Part shown: positions 8,764 to 18,111 of the stretch, piece by piece
Position numbering within the stretch: the stretch's first letter is position 1
Layout: the number at the start of each line of letters is the position of its first letter
DNA from: Aquibaculum sediminis
GTDB lineage: Bacteria; Pseudomonadota; Alphaproteobacteria; Kiloniellales; DSM-21159
Length of the DNA: 64,000 nucleotides
Reading direction: 5' to 3'
Assembly: GCF_040712085.1 (NCBI RefSeq)
Contig: NZ_JBFCVK010000001.1
Location: 186,001-250,000 of the forward strand
The notes under the pieces: generated by a model
What the model saw: the letters and a program-made list of their open reading frames with translations, nothing else
Database searches by the model: none
Told to the model about the DNA's origin: nothing
Made by a program: the position numbers and the translations under genes

Positions 8764-8861
8764 GATGTCCTCATTCGGCCGCGCGCCTTCAGGGCCACGG
8801 CGGGTATAGCCCCTGCAAGGGGAATTTGAAACCGCAGAGTGTCGAACTCACGTGCAGCAGT

Positions 8862-9443
8862 CTAAGTTCGCGGTTCGCCCCGTCGCCGGAAGCGCGAGAC
8901 CTTCGCGCGCCGCTTGCTGCGCAACAGGCGCAACCGACGCGCGCGCTGATAGCCGCTGACAAGTCTTTGCACGGCAAAGAACACACCGAACCACACCACA
9001 ATGGCCGTCGGCAACGAACCGACGAGCATGGGAAAGAAGACCTCGTTCGGATTGTCGAAGATGTAGCGCATCGAAAGATGCTGCGGCAGGGTCTCGATCT
9101 CCCGGGCATGACCGACCAGCCAGCGCCCGAAGGCAAAGGTCCAGGCCCAGATGAAAGGGAAGGTCCAGGGATTGCCGATCGCGGTTCCCAAGGCCGAGGC
9201 CAGGACGTTGCCCCGGACCAGCATCGCCAAAAGCGCACCGCCGAAGAAATGCATGCCGATGAGCGGCGTGAAGGAGATGGCCGCGCCGCAGGCAAACCCG
9301 GCCGCGATGCGATAGGGCGTGGCCGGCAGACGGCTGAGACGATGCGCGGCGTAGCGCGCGCTGCGCCGCCAGCCCGGCCTCGGCCAGACGGCGGCCTTCA
9401 GTCGGTGCAGGAGCGGCTGCTTGTTCCGACGCTTGAATAGCAT
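8862..9443 (-). CDS. DUF2062 membrane protein
   Basis: A protein of 193 residues with two to three membrane segments and the DUF2062 signature region AAGFACGAAISFTPLIGMHFF, GTAIGNPWTFPFIW and ETLPQHLSMRYIF. The C-terminal 30 residues are strongly Arg-rich and probably cytoplasmic. The biochemical function is unknown. In alphaproteobacteria the family is frequently found between rsh and lepB, as here. Confidence 0.85.
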   Translation of the reverse strand: MLFKRRNKQPLLHRLKAAVWPRPGWRRSARYAAHRLSRLPATPYRIAAGFACGAAISFTPLIGMHFFGGALLAMLVRGNVLASALGTAIGNPWTFPFIWAWTFAFGRWLVGHAREIETLPQHLSMRYIFDNPNEVFFPMLVGSLPTAIVVWFGVFFAVQRLVSGYQRARRLRLLRSKRRAKVSRFRRRGEPRT

Positions 9444-9531
9444 GACATTCGCAGGTGCAGGGACAAGGGGACCAGGATCGTACAGACGGTGACGCTACAG
9501 CACTGACCTGAATGAACTGACACGCCGGTGC

Positions 9532-11685
9532 TCAACCTCTTGCCCGCTCGACCGATGAGATCACCGGCATGGCCCGAAGCGCGGCCATCACGTTGGTGAG
9601 GTGACGCACGTCGGCAATCTCGAGATCGATGAGCATCTCGAAGAAGTCGAGCGAGCGGTGCGTGATCTTCAAGTTGGTGATATTGCCTGAGTTCTTGCCG
9701 ATCACCGTCGACAGAGCACCAAGACTGCCTGGTTCGTTGGAAACCACGAGGTGCAGGCGGCCGGTGAAGGGTTCGTCGCTGTGGCTGCGTTCCCAGCCGA
9801 GATCGACCCAGCGCTCCGGCGTGTCCTGGAAGGACTGCAGGGTTTCGCAGTCGATGGTGTGGACTGTCACGCCTTTGCCCGTGGTCACGATCCCGACGAT
9901 CCGGTCGCCCGGCAGGGGATGGCAGCAGTGCGCGAAGTGCACGGCCATGCCCGGGATCAGGCCCTTGATCGGCACAGCGTGATTGCCGCCCTTGGCCCGG
10001 CGCGCCTTGGCGATCGGGACAATCTTGTTGGAGGCCTTGTCCTGATCCTTGACCCCAGGGAACACCGAGACCAGCACTTCGCGGGCCGTGACGTTGCCCT
10101 GCCCCACCCCGACGTAGACGTCAGCGACACTGTCGGCCTTCAACTTCTTCAGGACGCCGGCGACGCCCTTGTCGGTCAGGTCATAGCCTTCCTGGCGAAA
10201 TGCGCGGTCCACGAGCTGGCGACCGAGATCGTGAAACTGTTCGCGCTGTTCCTGTCGGATAAACCGCCGGATCGCCGCCTTCGCCTTTCCGGTGACGACG
10301 AAGTTTTCCCAATCCGGCGACGGGCGCTGTGCCTTGGAACTTACGACCTCCACCTGATCACCGTTCTGCAGCATCGTGCGCACAGGCACCATGCGGCCGT
10401 TGACCCGGCAGCCCACGCAGGCGTTGCCGACCTCAGAGTGAACGGCATAGGCGAAGTCGATGGGCGTGGCCCCACGGGGCAGCGCGATCAGGTCACCCTT
10501 CGGCGTGAAGCAGAAGACCTGATCCTGATACATCTCAAGCTTGGTGTGCTCGAGGAACTCATCGGGATTGGAGGCATGCTCAAGAATATCCAGGAGGGCC
10601 CGGATCCAGCGGAACTGCCGACCCTCCATCGGCTGCTCATGGTCTGCGGGACCCTGCTTGTAACGCCAATGGGCCGCCACGCCGAACTCGGCGATCTCGT
10701 GCATCGCCTGGGTACGGATCTGCACCTCAATGCGCTGCTTCAGGGGGCCGATAAGCCCGGTGTGGAGTGATTGGTATGCGTTCAGCTTGGGGGTGGAGAG
10801 ATAGTCCTTGAAGCGGCCGGGCACCACGGGATAGCGCGAGTGCAGCACGCCCAGCGCCTGGTAGCAGTTCGTCAGATCGCGCACGACGATGCGAAAGGCC
10901 ATGATATCCGCCAACTGCTCGAAGCCGACGTTGCGGTGCTGCATCTTGCGCCAGATCGAGTAGGGCGACTTGATGCGGCCGGACACCCAACCCTCGATCC
11001 CCTCCTCGGCCAGGGCGCGGGTTAGTTCGTCGATAACCTTCTGGGTGACGTCGCCGCCACGATTGCTGAGAAAATCCAGGCGCGCGACGATGGAGTTTCG
11101 GGCATCCGGGTTGAGCTCGGCGAACGCGAGGTCCTCGAGTTCATTCTTGAAGCGCTCCAGGCCGATGCGCGCGGCCAAGGGCGCATAGATCTCCATGGTC
11201 TCGCGGGCGATGCGCTTGCGTTTGTCCTCGGACTTGACGAAGTGCAGCGTGCGCATGTTGTGCAGCCGGTCGGCAAGCTTGACCAGCAGAACACGGATGT
11301 CTTCCGACATCGCCAGGACGAGCTTGCGGAAGTTCTCCGCCTGCTTGCTGCGCTCCGATTGCAGCTCCAGACGGCCCAACTTGGTGACGCCATCCACAAG
11401 GCGCGCAATCTCGCCGCCGAACAGTCTCTCGATGTCTTCCAGGGTGCCATCGGTGTCTTCAACGACATCATGCAACAGCGCAGTGATGATCGATTCACCA
11501 TCGAGCTTCAGCTCGGTGAGAATGCCAGCCACTTCGATGGGGTGGGAAAAGTAGGGGTCGCCCGATGCGCGCTTCTGGCTGCCGTGCATCTTCATCGCGT
11601 AGACATACGCGCGGTTCAGCCCGTCTTCGTCCGCTCCGGGATCGTATGACTTGACGCGCTCAACCAGTTCGAATTGCCGCAGCAT
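9532..11685 (-). CDS. rsh: bifunctional (p)ppGpp synthetase/hydrolase (RelA/SpoT homologue)
   Basis: A protein of 717 residues. The order is an HD hydrolase domain (His72-Asp73 in LLHDVVEDTDG), the synthetase domain (SPYSIWRKM, AFRIVVRD, YQSLHTGLIGP), a TGS domain (FCFTPKGDLIALPRGATPIDFAY), and a C-terminal ACT domain (LHLVVSNEPGSLGAL). The intact HD pair and synthetase residues point to both making and degrading the alarmone, as for single Rsh proteins of alphaproteobacteria. It follows rpoZ after a strong terminator, so it probably has its own promoter within 11686-11822. Confidence 0.95.
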   Translation of the reverse strand: MLRQFELVERVKSYDPGADEDGLNRAYVYAMKMHGSQKRASGDPYFSHPIEVAGILTELKLDGESIITALLHDVVEDTDGTLEDIERLFGGEIARLVDGVTKLGRLELQSERSKQAENFRKLVLAMSEDIRVLLVKLADRLHNMRTLHFVKSEDKRKRIARETMEIYAPLAARIGLERFKNELEDLAFAELNPDARNSIVARLDFLSNRGGDVTQKVIDELTRALAEEGIEGWVSGRIKSPYSIWRKMQHRNVGFEQLADIMAFRIVVRDLTNCYQALGVLHSRYPVVPGRFKDYLSTPKLNAYQSLHTGLIGPLKQRIEVQIRTQAMHEIAEFGVAAHWRYKQGPADHEQPMEGRQFRWIRALLDILEHASNPDEFLEHTKLEMYQDQVFCFTPKGDLIALPRGATPIDFAYAVHSEVGNACVGCRVNGRMVPVRTMLQNGDQVEVVSSKAQRPSPDWENFVVTGKAKAAIRRFIRQEQREQFHDLGRQLVDRAFRQEGYDLTDKGVAGVLKKLKADSVADVYVGVGQGNVTAREVLVSVFPGVKDQDKASNKIVPIAKARRAKGGNHAVPIKGLIPGMAVHFAHCCHPLPGDRIVGIVTTGKGVTVHTIDCETLQSFQDTPERWVDLGWERSHSDEPFTGRLHLVVSNEPGSLGALSTVIGKNSGNITNLKITHRSLDFFEMLIDLEIADVRHLTNVMAALRAMPVISSVERARG

Positions 11686-11822
11686 TCACCACTTAGTCCC
11701 GGATCAACCATTCACCTTTACGGGTCAGCAAGGACACCGACCGATACGGCCGCAATTGAGGATTTAAGCATGCGCCCACTGTCTGCCAAGCGGCAAGCCA
11801 GCAAGACACCATGCTCGGAAAG

Positions 11823-11850
11823 AAAAAACGGCGCCGGGAGGCGCCGTTTT
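11823..11850 (-). terminator. Rho-independent terminator of rpoZ
   Basis: Read on the minus strand, the stem ACGGCGCC / GGCGCCGT with loop TCCC is flanked by A and T runs and followed by six T residues. It starts only 4 bases after the rpoZ stop. Confidence 0.9.
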
Positions 11851-11853
11851 GAA

Positions 11854-12228
11854 TTACTCTTCTGTTTCGCCGGCCTGAACGGCACGCTCGTACTCGGCTT
11901 CGATGCTTTTGCCTGTCGCACCACCAAGCACGCCCTCCTCGGCGAGGCCCGCGCTGAGCAGAGCCGTTTCCGAGAGATCGTCCTCTTCCGGCTCGTCGAC
12001 CTCAACGTGGCGCTGCAGGCCGGAAATGAGGGACTGTTCGAGCGCCTCGCGATCGATCGTCTCTTCAGCGATCTCGCGCAGGGCCACGACGGGGTTCTTG
12101 TCGTTGTCCCGATCCAGCGTCAGAGGAGCACCTGAGGAGATCTCACGCGCACGCTGGGCTGCGAGCATGACGAGGTCAAAACGATTGGGAACCTGAAGAA
12201 TGCAGTCTTCGACCGTGACGCGCGCCAT
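11854..12228 (-). CDS. rpoZ: RNA polymerase omega subunit
   Basis: A protein of 124 residues, the omega subunit that assists beta-prime folding and contributes to the ppGpp response. It starts MARVTVEDC and contains the conserved RFDLVMLAAQRAREI and NPVVALREIAE. Beyond about residue 70 there is a Glu/Asp-rich tail of variable type, common in alphaproteobacterial omega. GGAG precedes ATG 12228. It sits directly before rsh, as in most Proteobacteria. Confidence 0.95.
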   Translation of the reverse strand: MARVTVEDCILQVPNRFDLVMLAAQRAREISSGAPLTLDRDNDKNPVVALREIAEETIDREALEQSLISGLQRHVEVDEPEEDDLSETALLSAGLAEEGVLGGATGKSIEAEYERAVQAGETEE

Positions 12229-12345
12229 GGTGTCTACTCCGGTACCGGGCTGAAAATTTGGGGCGATCGCTTGCGCTAGTTATAGGCGCGCTGCGCGGCC
12301 CATTCAAGGGCAGCAGCAAGCACCTCTGCGGCCGTCCACTGTCGT

Positions 12346-13506
12346 CTACCCGGGCTGCGCTGCGCGGCGTACCACGATCTTGCCCAGGATCATACGCCGG
12401 CTGGTGACGGCATCCCTGTCCATGTAACCCTGCCGCATATGGCGGTGCCCGCTTCCGGGCCGATAAGCCGAGCGGCCATGCAGCAGGCGATAGTTGTCCA
12501 TCACCAGCATGTCCCCCGGCTGCAGCTTGAAGCGCAGCTGGAAGGCCGCGTCGTTGACGATGTCGGTAAAAGCGCGCCGCGCCCGGTAATAATGTTCCAG
12601 CACCTCCGGCGCCAAGGCGTCGATACAGTCCGTGCGATTGGACAGGCGCACCTGCTTGAGCCGCCCTGCAGCATCCAGTTCGATCAGGGGGCCTTCGCTT
12701 TCCAGCACGGTGTCTTCGTCGACATAGCGGAACTTCGGGCGGGTGCGGGTCAGGGTGTCAAAACCCTCCGGATCACGCTCGCGCAAGGCCAAGGCAGCGG
12801 CGAAGCCGTCCGTGATGGTGGAGTCACCTCCCTCGGCGTTGTTTACCAGACAGTGAAGCAAGACGTAGCCTGGCACCGGCTCGCGATAGGGATTGTCTGC
12901 ATGGGCCTCGAGCGCGCGCGGCGTCATGGTGAGATCAAAGGCCTGCGGCAGTGCTTTGACATCGGCAAGTCGCCCCCAGTTGGTCTCGCGCAAAGGGCCG
13001 ATGAGCCTGGCAAAGCCTTCGATCCCCTCCATCTCGACCGGAAGGCCGCGCACCAATAGAAAGCCGAAACGATGCAGGGACTGCAACGCTTCGAGCAGTG
13101 CCGCCGGATTCTGCTCGAGCACCGCAAGCTCGGCTTCCGAGCGGGGGTCATCGGCGACGCGCCAGTCCTGTTGCCCCGGCGCAAGCAAGGCGCCCTCGGC
13201 GTTGTCCCCCAGAAGCGCTGCGCGTAGGTCTGCCGCCGCGTAGCGAGTTCGATGCCCATCGCTGAAGGTGAGATCCAAGGCATCCCCCTGGTCCACATGC
13301 ACCGATGAGACAGTCAGGTCGAGTGGCAGAGTCCAGGCATCAAGCAGCCGTTGGCCGGTGATCGGATCGCGCGTGTCAGCGTCCGGAGCCTGTTCCCGCA
13401 GCCACATCGGATGGAGCCGCTGCTCCGCGCCATCGCTCCACGTCAGTGCAACCACGCCGTTGCTGTTCTCCGCACGCGCGATCCGGGTTTGCTGCGCAAG
13501 ACTCAT
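12346..13506 (-). CDS. gamma-butyrobetaine dioxygenase-like 2-oxoglutarate/Fe(II) oxygenase
   Basis: A protein of 386 residues. The N-terminal about 90 residues are the DUF971-like domain with HPMWLREQAPDADTRDP found in gamma-butyrobetaine and trimethyllysine hydroxylases; no complete zinc site was seen. The TauD-like domain follows, with the iron ligands in EAHADNPYR (HxD) and the distal His in DNYRLLHGRSAY. The predicted reaction is hydroxylation of gamma-butyrobetaine to L-carnitine. It is divergent from the carnitine-degradation genes cdhCAB, which supports the substrate. The 176-base divergent region (13507-13682) probably holds both promoters. Confidence 0.85.
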   Translation of the reverse strand: MSLAQQTRIARAENSNGVVALTWSDGAEQRLHPMWLREQAPDADTRDPITGQRLLDAWTLPLDLTVSSVHVDQGDALDLTFSDGHRTRYAAADLRAALLGDNAEGALLAPGQQDWRVADDPRSEAELAVLEQNPAALLEALQSLHRFGFLLVRGLPVEMEGIEGFARLIGPLRETNWGRLADVKALPQAFDLTMTPRALEAHADNPYREPVPGYVLLHCLVNNAEGGDSTITDGFAAALALRERDPEGFDTLTRTRPKFRYVDEDTVLESEGPLIELDAAGRLKQVRLSNRTDCIDALAPEVLEHYYRARRAFTDIVNDAAFQLRFKLQPGDMLVMDNYRLLHGRSAYRPGSGHRHMRQGYMDRDAVTSRRMILGKIVVRRAAQPG

Positions 13507-13682
13507 GCTTGGTGTCCTCCAGCTTGATGACGCGCGGACGCTATCCCAAGTCCGCGCGCCCTCTTAGCGAAAACAGACTGAATCCGGCTGTATCGGTCAA
13601 GACATCGCGGCGGTTCGGCAGAGGATGGGCCGCAATCCAACACACGCTCGGCCCAGCACAGGCTCGCAAAGGAGATCCTGCC

Positions 13683-14567
13683 ATGAACCGCGATGTCATT
13701 GTGACCTGCGCCGTCACCGGCGCAGGCGATACCGTCGACAAGCATCCCTCCATTCCCGTCACTCCCAAGCAGATCGCCGAGGCCTGCCTGGAAGCCGCGG
13801 AAGCCGGCGCCGCCATCACTCACATCCATGTTCGAGACCCGCAGACCGGCAAGGGCAGTCGCGACACGGCCCTTTACGCCGAAGTGGTGGAGCGGGTGCG
13901 CGAACGCAACAGCGACGTCATCCTCAACCTGACTGCCGGCATGGGCGGCGATCTGGTGGTGGACGACGACAATCCTGCCGTCCCCGGTGAAGGCAGTGAT
14001 CTCGTTAACGCCAAGACCCGCCTGCTGCACATCGAGGCACTCAAGCCCGAAATCTGCACGCTGGACTGCGGCTCCATGAACTTCGGCGACGGCAATGCCG
14101 TGGTGCTCCAGACACCCAACGTGCTGCGCCACATGGCGCGGCGCGTGCAGGAATTGGGGGTCAAGCCGGAGATGGAGGTCTTCGACACCGGTCACCTCTG
14201 GTTCGCGAAGCAGTTGGTTGCCGAAGGCCAGATCGACGCGCCGCCGATGTTCCAGCTCTGCCTCGGCATTCCCTGGGGTGCGCCGGCGGATACTGCCAGC
14301 ATGGCGCACATGGCGCAGCAGCTTCCTTCCGGCGCCGTCTGGGCCGGCTTCGGCATCAGCCGCATGCAGATGCCCATGGTGGCGCAGGCCGTCCTGCTCG
14401 GCGGTCATGTGCGCGTCGGACTCGAGGACAACCTCTACCTTGAGAGGGGCATGCATGCGAGCAATGGCACCTTGGTCGAGAAAGCCGTGCGCATCATCGG
14501 TGACCTGGGTGCGAAGGTCTGCACCCCGGCCGAGGCGCGGTCCAAACTCGGCCTGGCCGCCAAGTGA
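13683..14567 (+). CDS. cdhC: 3-keto acid cleavage enzyme for dehydrocarnitine (BKACE family)
   Basis: A protein of 294 residues of the DUF849/BKACE family, with metal-binding motifs in THIHVRDP and EMEVFDTGH and the conserved LNLTAGMGG. Family members condense a beta-keto acid with acetyl-CoA. Here the expected substrate is 3-dehydrocarnitine, giving betainyl-CoA and acetoacetate, because carnitine dehydrogenase and a thioesterase follow at once. AAGGAGATC lies before ATG 13683, and the frame upstream of this ATG is a shadow. It overlaps an in-frame GTG of the next gene, so the operon is tight. Confidence 0.88.
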   Translation: MNRDVIVTCAVTGAGDTVDKHPSIPVTPKQIAEACLEAAEAGAAITHIHVRDPQTGKGSRDTALYAEVVERVRERNSDVILNLTAGMGGDLVVDDDNPAVPGEGSDLVNAKTRLLHIEALKPEICTLDCGSMNFGDGNAVVLQTPNVLRHMARRVQELGVKPEMEVFDTGHLWFAKQLVAEGQIDAPPMFQLCLGIPWGAPADTASMAHMAQQLPSGAVWAGFGISRMQMPMVAQAVLLGGHVRVGLEDNLYLERGMHASNGTLVEKAVRIIGDLGAKVCTPAEARSKLGLAAK

Positions 14568-14578
14568 CAGGGACCATC

Positions 14579-15535
14579 ATGCAAGACCCGAAAAACATCT
14601 CCCGCGTCGCCTGTGTTGGCACCGGTGTCATCGGCGGCGGCTGGACTGCCCATTTTCTGGCCCGGGGCTACGACGTGCTGGCCTGGGACCCCGGGGCCCA
14701 GGCGGAAGCTGCGCTGAAGCGCCTGATCGAGACCGCTTGGCCCGCACTGGAAAGTCTTGGTCTGGCCGAGGGCGCATCGCCGGACCGGCTGCGCTTCACA
14801 TCCAGCTTGCAGGAAGCCGTCAGCGATGTCGCCTTCGTCCAGGAAAGCGGCCCGGAACGCCTGGACCTGAAGCGCAAGCTCCTCGCCGACCTGGCAGCGG
14901 CCACGGGCGAGGAAACGGTCATTGCCTCCTCCACCTCCGGCTACTCCATGACCGACATGGCGGCGGAGGCCGAGGACGCTTCACGCCTTGTCGTCGGCCA
15001 CCCCTTCAACCCGCCCTATCTCATTCCCCTGGTGGAAGTTGTGGGCGGCAAACGCACGGCCGGCTGGACCGTGGACCAGGCTTGCGCCTTCTATGAAGTG
15101 GCCAGCAAGTCGGTCATCCGCATGGAGCGCGAGCTTCCGGGCTTCATTGGCAACCGCCTGCAGGACGCCATCTGGCGTGAGGCGTTGCACATGGTGGCCG
15201 AGGGCGAAGCAACCGTGGAGCAGATCGACCAGGCGATCGTCGATGGCCCAGGATTGCGCTGGGCGCTCATGGGGCCCTGCCTCACCTTTCACCTCGCGGG
15301 CGGTGAAGGCGGCATGGCGCACATGCTCGACCACTTCGGACCCGCCCTCAAGGAACCCTGGACCCGCCTGGAGGCCCCGGACCTCACCAGGGAGCTGCGC
15401 GATGCCATGGTCGAGGGCTGCGAGCGCGAAGCCGGCGAGCGCAACATCGCCGATCTGGTCCGCGAACGTGATCGGGGCCTGATCGCCATCCTCAAGGCAC
15501 TTCGCGAGAGCAACACCGGGGGCGCCAGGCGATGA
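14579..15535 (+). CDS. cdhA: L-carnitine 3-dehydrogenase
   Basis: A protein of 318 residues of the 3-hydroxyacyl-CoA dehydrogenase fold. The Rossmann motif CVGTGVIGGGW is N-terminal; the substrate domain has SSTSGYSMTD, VVGHPFNPPYLIPLVEVVGG and ELPGFIGNRLQ. It oxidises L-carnitine to 3-dehydrocarnitine with NAD. ATG 14579 has AGGGA at good spacing; a GTG at 14564 overlapping the cdhC stop is an alternative that adds five residues. It overlaps cdhB by 4 bases. Confidence 0.9.
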   Translation: MQDPKNISRVACVGTGVIGGGWTAHFLARGYDVLAWDPGAQAEAALKRLIETAWPALESLGLAEGASPDRLRFTSSLQEAVSDVAFVQESGPERLDLKRKLLADLAAATGEETVIASSTSGYSMTDMAAEAEDASRLVVGHPFNPPYLIPLVEVVGGKRTAGWTVDQACAFYEVASKSVIRMERELPGFIGNRLQDAIWREALHMVAEGEATVEQIDQAIVDGPGLRWALMGPCLTFHLAGGEGGMAHMLDHFGPALKEPWTRLEAPDLTRELRDAMVEGCEREAGERNIADLVRERDRGLIAILKALRESNTGGARR

Positions 15536-15996
15536 GCGTACTGCGTCTGCATAGCGACGTCGTCCGGCCGCAGATGATCGACTACAACGGCCACCTGAAC
15601 GAGGGGTGGTACGTCATCCTTTTCTGTGCGGCCACAGATGCGCTCTATGACCACGCCGGGGCTGACGCAACCTGGCGCGCCGAAAGCGGCTGTTCGCTCT
15701 ACACCCTGGAAGCCCACGTTCGCTATCTGCGGGAGGTGCCGGTCGATACCGAGATCACCATCGCTACCCACGTCCTCGGTCTCGATCACAAGCGCATTCA
15801 CTTTGCCCATGAGATGGAGCGCGACGGCGAGATCGTGGCCACGGAAGAGATCCTGGCCATGTGCGTCGATACGCATGTGGGGCGCAGCACGGTGATGAGC
15901 GACAGACTGCAGGCACGCTTCCGCGCGCTTTGCACGGCAGAGGCGCCAGACTATGTTGGCCGCCGAATCGCCCTGCCGGGAGCACGCGCACGCTGA
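15532..15996 (+). CDS. cdhB: betainyl-CoA thioesterase (hotdog fold)
   Basis: A protein of 154 residues with the 4HBT hotdog pattern: a conserved Asp in MIDYNGHLNEGWYV, followed by ETLYTLEAH-like LYTLEAHVRYLREV and KRIHFAHEM. In Pseudomonas and other carnitine users a protein of this kind, alone or fused to carnitine dehydrogenase, hydrolyses betainyl-CoA to glycine betaine and CoA. The 4-base overlap with cdhA and the order cdhC-cdhA-cdhB support that role here. Confidence 0.85.
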   Translation: MSVLRLHSDVVRPQMIDYNGHLNEGWYVILFCAATDALYDHAGADATWRAESGCSLYTLEAHVRYLREVPVDTEITIATHVLGLDHKRIHFAHEMERDGEIVATEEILAMCVDTHVGRSTVMSDRLQARFRALCTAEAPDYVGRRIALPGARAR

Positions 15997-16082
15997 CGCC
16001 GCCACCCGCCAGGGGATCAGACCGGATCGCTTCGCGAAGCCGATCTGAGACGTGAATCGGCTCGAGGGTCGGGAGGACGACG

Positions 16083-17078
16083 GTGCTGACGGAACGCAAC
16101 CGCGAAACGCCGCAGCGTGTCGGCTTCCTGCTTGTCCCTGGCTTTTCCATGCTTTGCCTCGTTTCGGCCATCGAGCCCCTACGGGTGGCCAATCAGCGTG
16201 GGGGCGGTCACCTCTATTCCTGGCACTTCTTCTCGGCAGATGGAGAGCCGGTCCAGGCCAGCAACGGCATGGCTATCGTGGCCGAAGCGCCAATTGCCGA
16301 AGTCGGTCCGCTGCCTGTGGTCATCACCGTGGCGGGATTCGATGTCGACGGCCATGCCGATCCGCGGATAGCCGCATGGCTGCGCCATGAATCAGTCCGC
16401 GGCGCGGACCTGGGCGCCCTGGACACCGGTCCCTTTCTCCTCGCACGCGCCGGACTGCTCGGCGGTTATCGGGTGACCCTGCATTGGGAGGCCCTGCCGG
16501 CCTTTCGCGAGGCCTTTCCCGACATCGACGCTCGCGAAACCCTGTTCGAGATCGATCGCAATCGTTTCACCTGTTCTGGTGGCACCGCGGCGCTCGACCT
16601 GATGCTCCATCTCATCTCGCTCGGCCACGGCGCGGAACTCGCACACCGAGTTAGCGAGCAGTTCATCCACGACCAGATCCGCGCGCCGGAGGAGCAGCAG
16701 CGCATGCCGGCCGACCGGCGGGTCGGGGCCCGCAGCGAGCGACTGGCAGACGTCCTGGAAACCATGGAAGACAACATGGAGGAGCCGCTGTCGCTGGACG
16801 ACCTGGCCTCCCAGGCGGGCCTGTCCAAGCGCCAGCTCTCGCGCCTCTTTCGCAATCATGTCGGCGCCCCACCGCTGCGGCATTATCTCAACTTGAGGCT
16901 GGATCGCGCGCAGCAGCTCTTGCAGCAGACCCGCATGCCGGTCTTCGAGGTCGGCCTGGCCTGTGGCTTCAGCTCCGCACCTTATTTCAGCCGCGCCTAC
17001 CATGCCCGCTTCGGGCACCCACCGGTGCAGGAGCGCCGCGACGACCGACCGCGCCAGACACCCTTCGGCCCGGCCTGA
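16083..17078 (+). CDS. cdhR: GlxA-family AraC-type regulator, probable carnitine regulator
   Basis: A protein of 331 residues from GTG 16083, preceded by GGGAGGAC. The N-terminal half is a DJ-1/PfpI-like domain (VGFLLVPGFSMLCLVSAIEPLRVAN) without a convincing catalytic Cys, and the C-terminal 100 residues are an AraC double helix-turn-helix (LSLDDLASQAGLSKRQLSRLF, VFEVGLACGFSSAPYFSRAY). Proteins of this type (CdhR, GbdR) sense carnitine or betaines and activate catabolic operons. It is in the same orientation as cdhCAB, 87 bases downstream, and may also control the divergent hydroxylase. Confidence 0.85.
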   Translation: MLTERNRETPQRVGFLLVPGFSMLCLVSAIEPLRVANQRGGGHLYSWHFFSADGEPVQASNGMAIVAEAPIAEVGPLPVVITVAGFDVDGHADPRIAAWLRHESVRGADLGALDTGPFLLARAGLLGGYRVTLHWEALPAFREAFPDIDARETLFEIDRNRFTCSGGTAALDLMLHLISLGHGAELAHRVSEQFIHDQIRAPEEQQRMPADRRVGARSERLADVLETMEDNMEEPLSLDDLASQAGLSKRQLSRLFRNHVGAPPLRHYLNLRLDRAQQLLQQTRMPVFEVGLACGFSSAPYFSRAYHARFGHPPVQERRDDRPRQTPFGPA

Positions 17079-17166
17079 AGGCCAAAAACGCCGGTGGCGC
17101 GGAGCTGTGGCGCAGAGCTGAAGCCGCGAGGTGACGTGAGAGTCTGCTATCTGCTATTCTGAACGC

Positions 17167-18009
17167 ATGGAAGACTTCAGCGACGCCCAGATCGACCGCT
17201 ATGCACGCCACCTCGTGCTGCCGGAAATCGGCGAAGCCGGGCAGCGCCGCCTGATACAGGCCCGGGTGCTGGTGGTCGGCGCCGGCGGCCTAGGCTCGCC
17301 GCTGTTGCTCTATCTGGCCGCCGCAGGCGTGGGGTATCTGGGGATCATAGATCACGACACCGTCGATCTCTCCAACCTGCAACGACAGGTCCTGCACAGC
17401 ACCGACGACGTGGGGCGCCTCAAGGTGGAAAGCGCACGCGCACATCTCCGCGCCCTCAACCCCGAGGTCGAGGTGGTGGTGCATCCGGAGCGCCTTACGC
17501 CGGACAATGCCTTGGACTTGATTGCTGACTACGACATCGTGGCCGACGGCAGCGACAACTTCGCCACCCGCTTTCTCGTTGCCGATGCCTGCCACCTGGC
17601 CCGCCGCACTCTGGTCTCTGCTGCCATGATGCGCTTTGAAGGCCAGCTTTCAGTCTACCGCTCTCATCTCGGCCACGGCGTCGACGGTACCGAGAATCCC
17701 TGCTGGCGCTGCGTCTATCCCGAGCAGCCAGACAGCAACTTCAAGGCCTCCTGCGCCGACGTGGGCGTCCTTGCCAGCCTGCCGGGCGTACTGGGCACCC
17801 TCCAGGCGACGGAGGTGGTGAAGGAGATCGTGGGGTTCGGTCGTTCCCTTGCCGGCCGCCTTCTGCTCTATGAGGGATTGGAGGGCCGCTTTTCCGAACT
17901 GCGGATCAAGGCAGACACCCATTGCCCGCTCTGCAGCGAGGAAGCACGAATCACTTCCATCCACGCCGATACCTACCGCGACACTGCGGCCTCTTACGCT
18001 GCGGAGTGA
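17167..18009 (+). CDS. moeB: molybdopterin-synthase adenylyltransferase MoeB / ThiF family
   Basis: A protein of 280 residues of the E1-like family that adenylates the C-terminus of MoaD or ThiS. Seen are the nucleotide motif VVGAGGLGSPLLLYLAAAG, DHDTVDLSNLQRQ, the zinc-binding pairs CWRC and CPLC, and the conserved Cys in FKASCADVGVL. The lack of a rhodanese domain favours MoeB/HesA over the longer MoeZ-type proteins. ThiF cannot be excluded from the sequence alone. Confidence 0.88.
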   Translation: MEDFSDAQIDRYARHLVLPEIGEAGQRRLIQARVLVVGAGGLGSPLLLYLAAAGVGYLGIIDHDTVDLSNLQRQVLHSTDDVGRLKVESARAHLRALNPEVEVVVHPERLTPDNALDLIADYDIVADGSDNFATRFLVADACHLARRTLVSAAMMRFEGQLSVYRSHLGHGVDGTENPCWRCVYPEQPDSNFKASCADVGVLASLPGVLGTLQATEVVKEIVGFGRSLAGRLLLYEGLEGRFSELRIKADTHCPLCSEEARITSIHADTYRDTAASYAAE

Positions 18010-18111
18010 CATGCCGGTCACAGGACGAGCAGCGCAGGTGTCCCGGGCGTCCCGATTGCGCAGGCGAAACGTCTCGACGCCCAATTGCCGGACCCGGCGG
18101 ATCATGATCGC

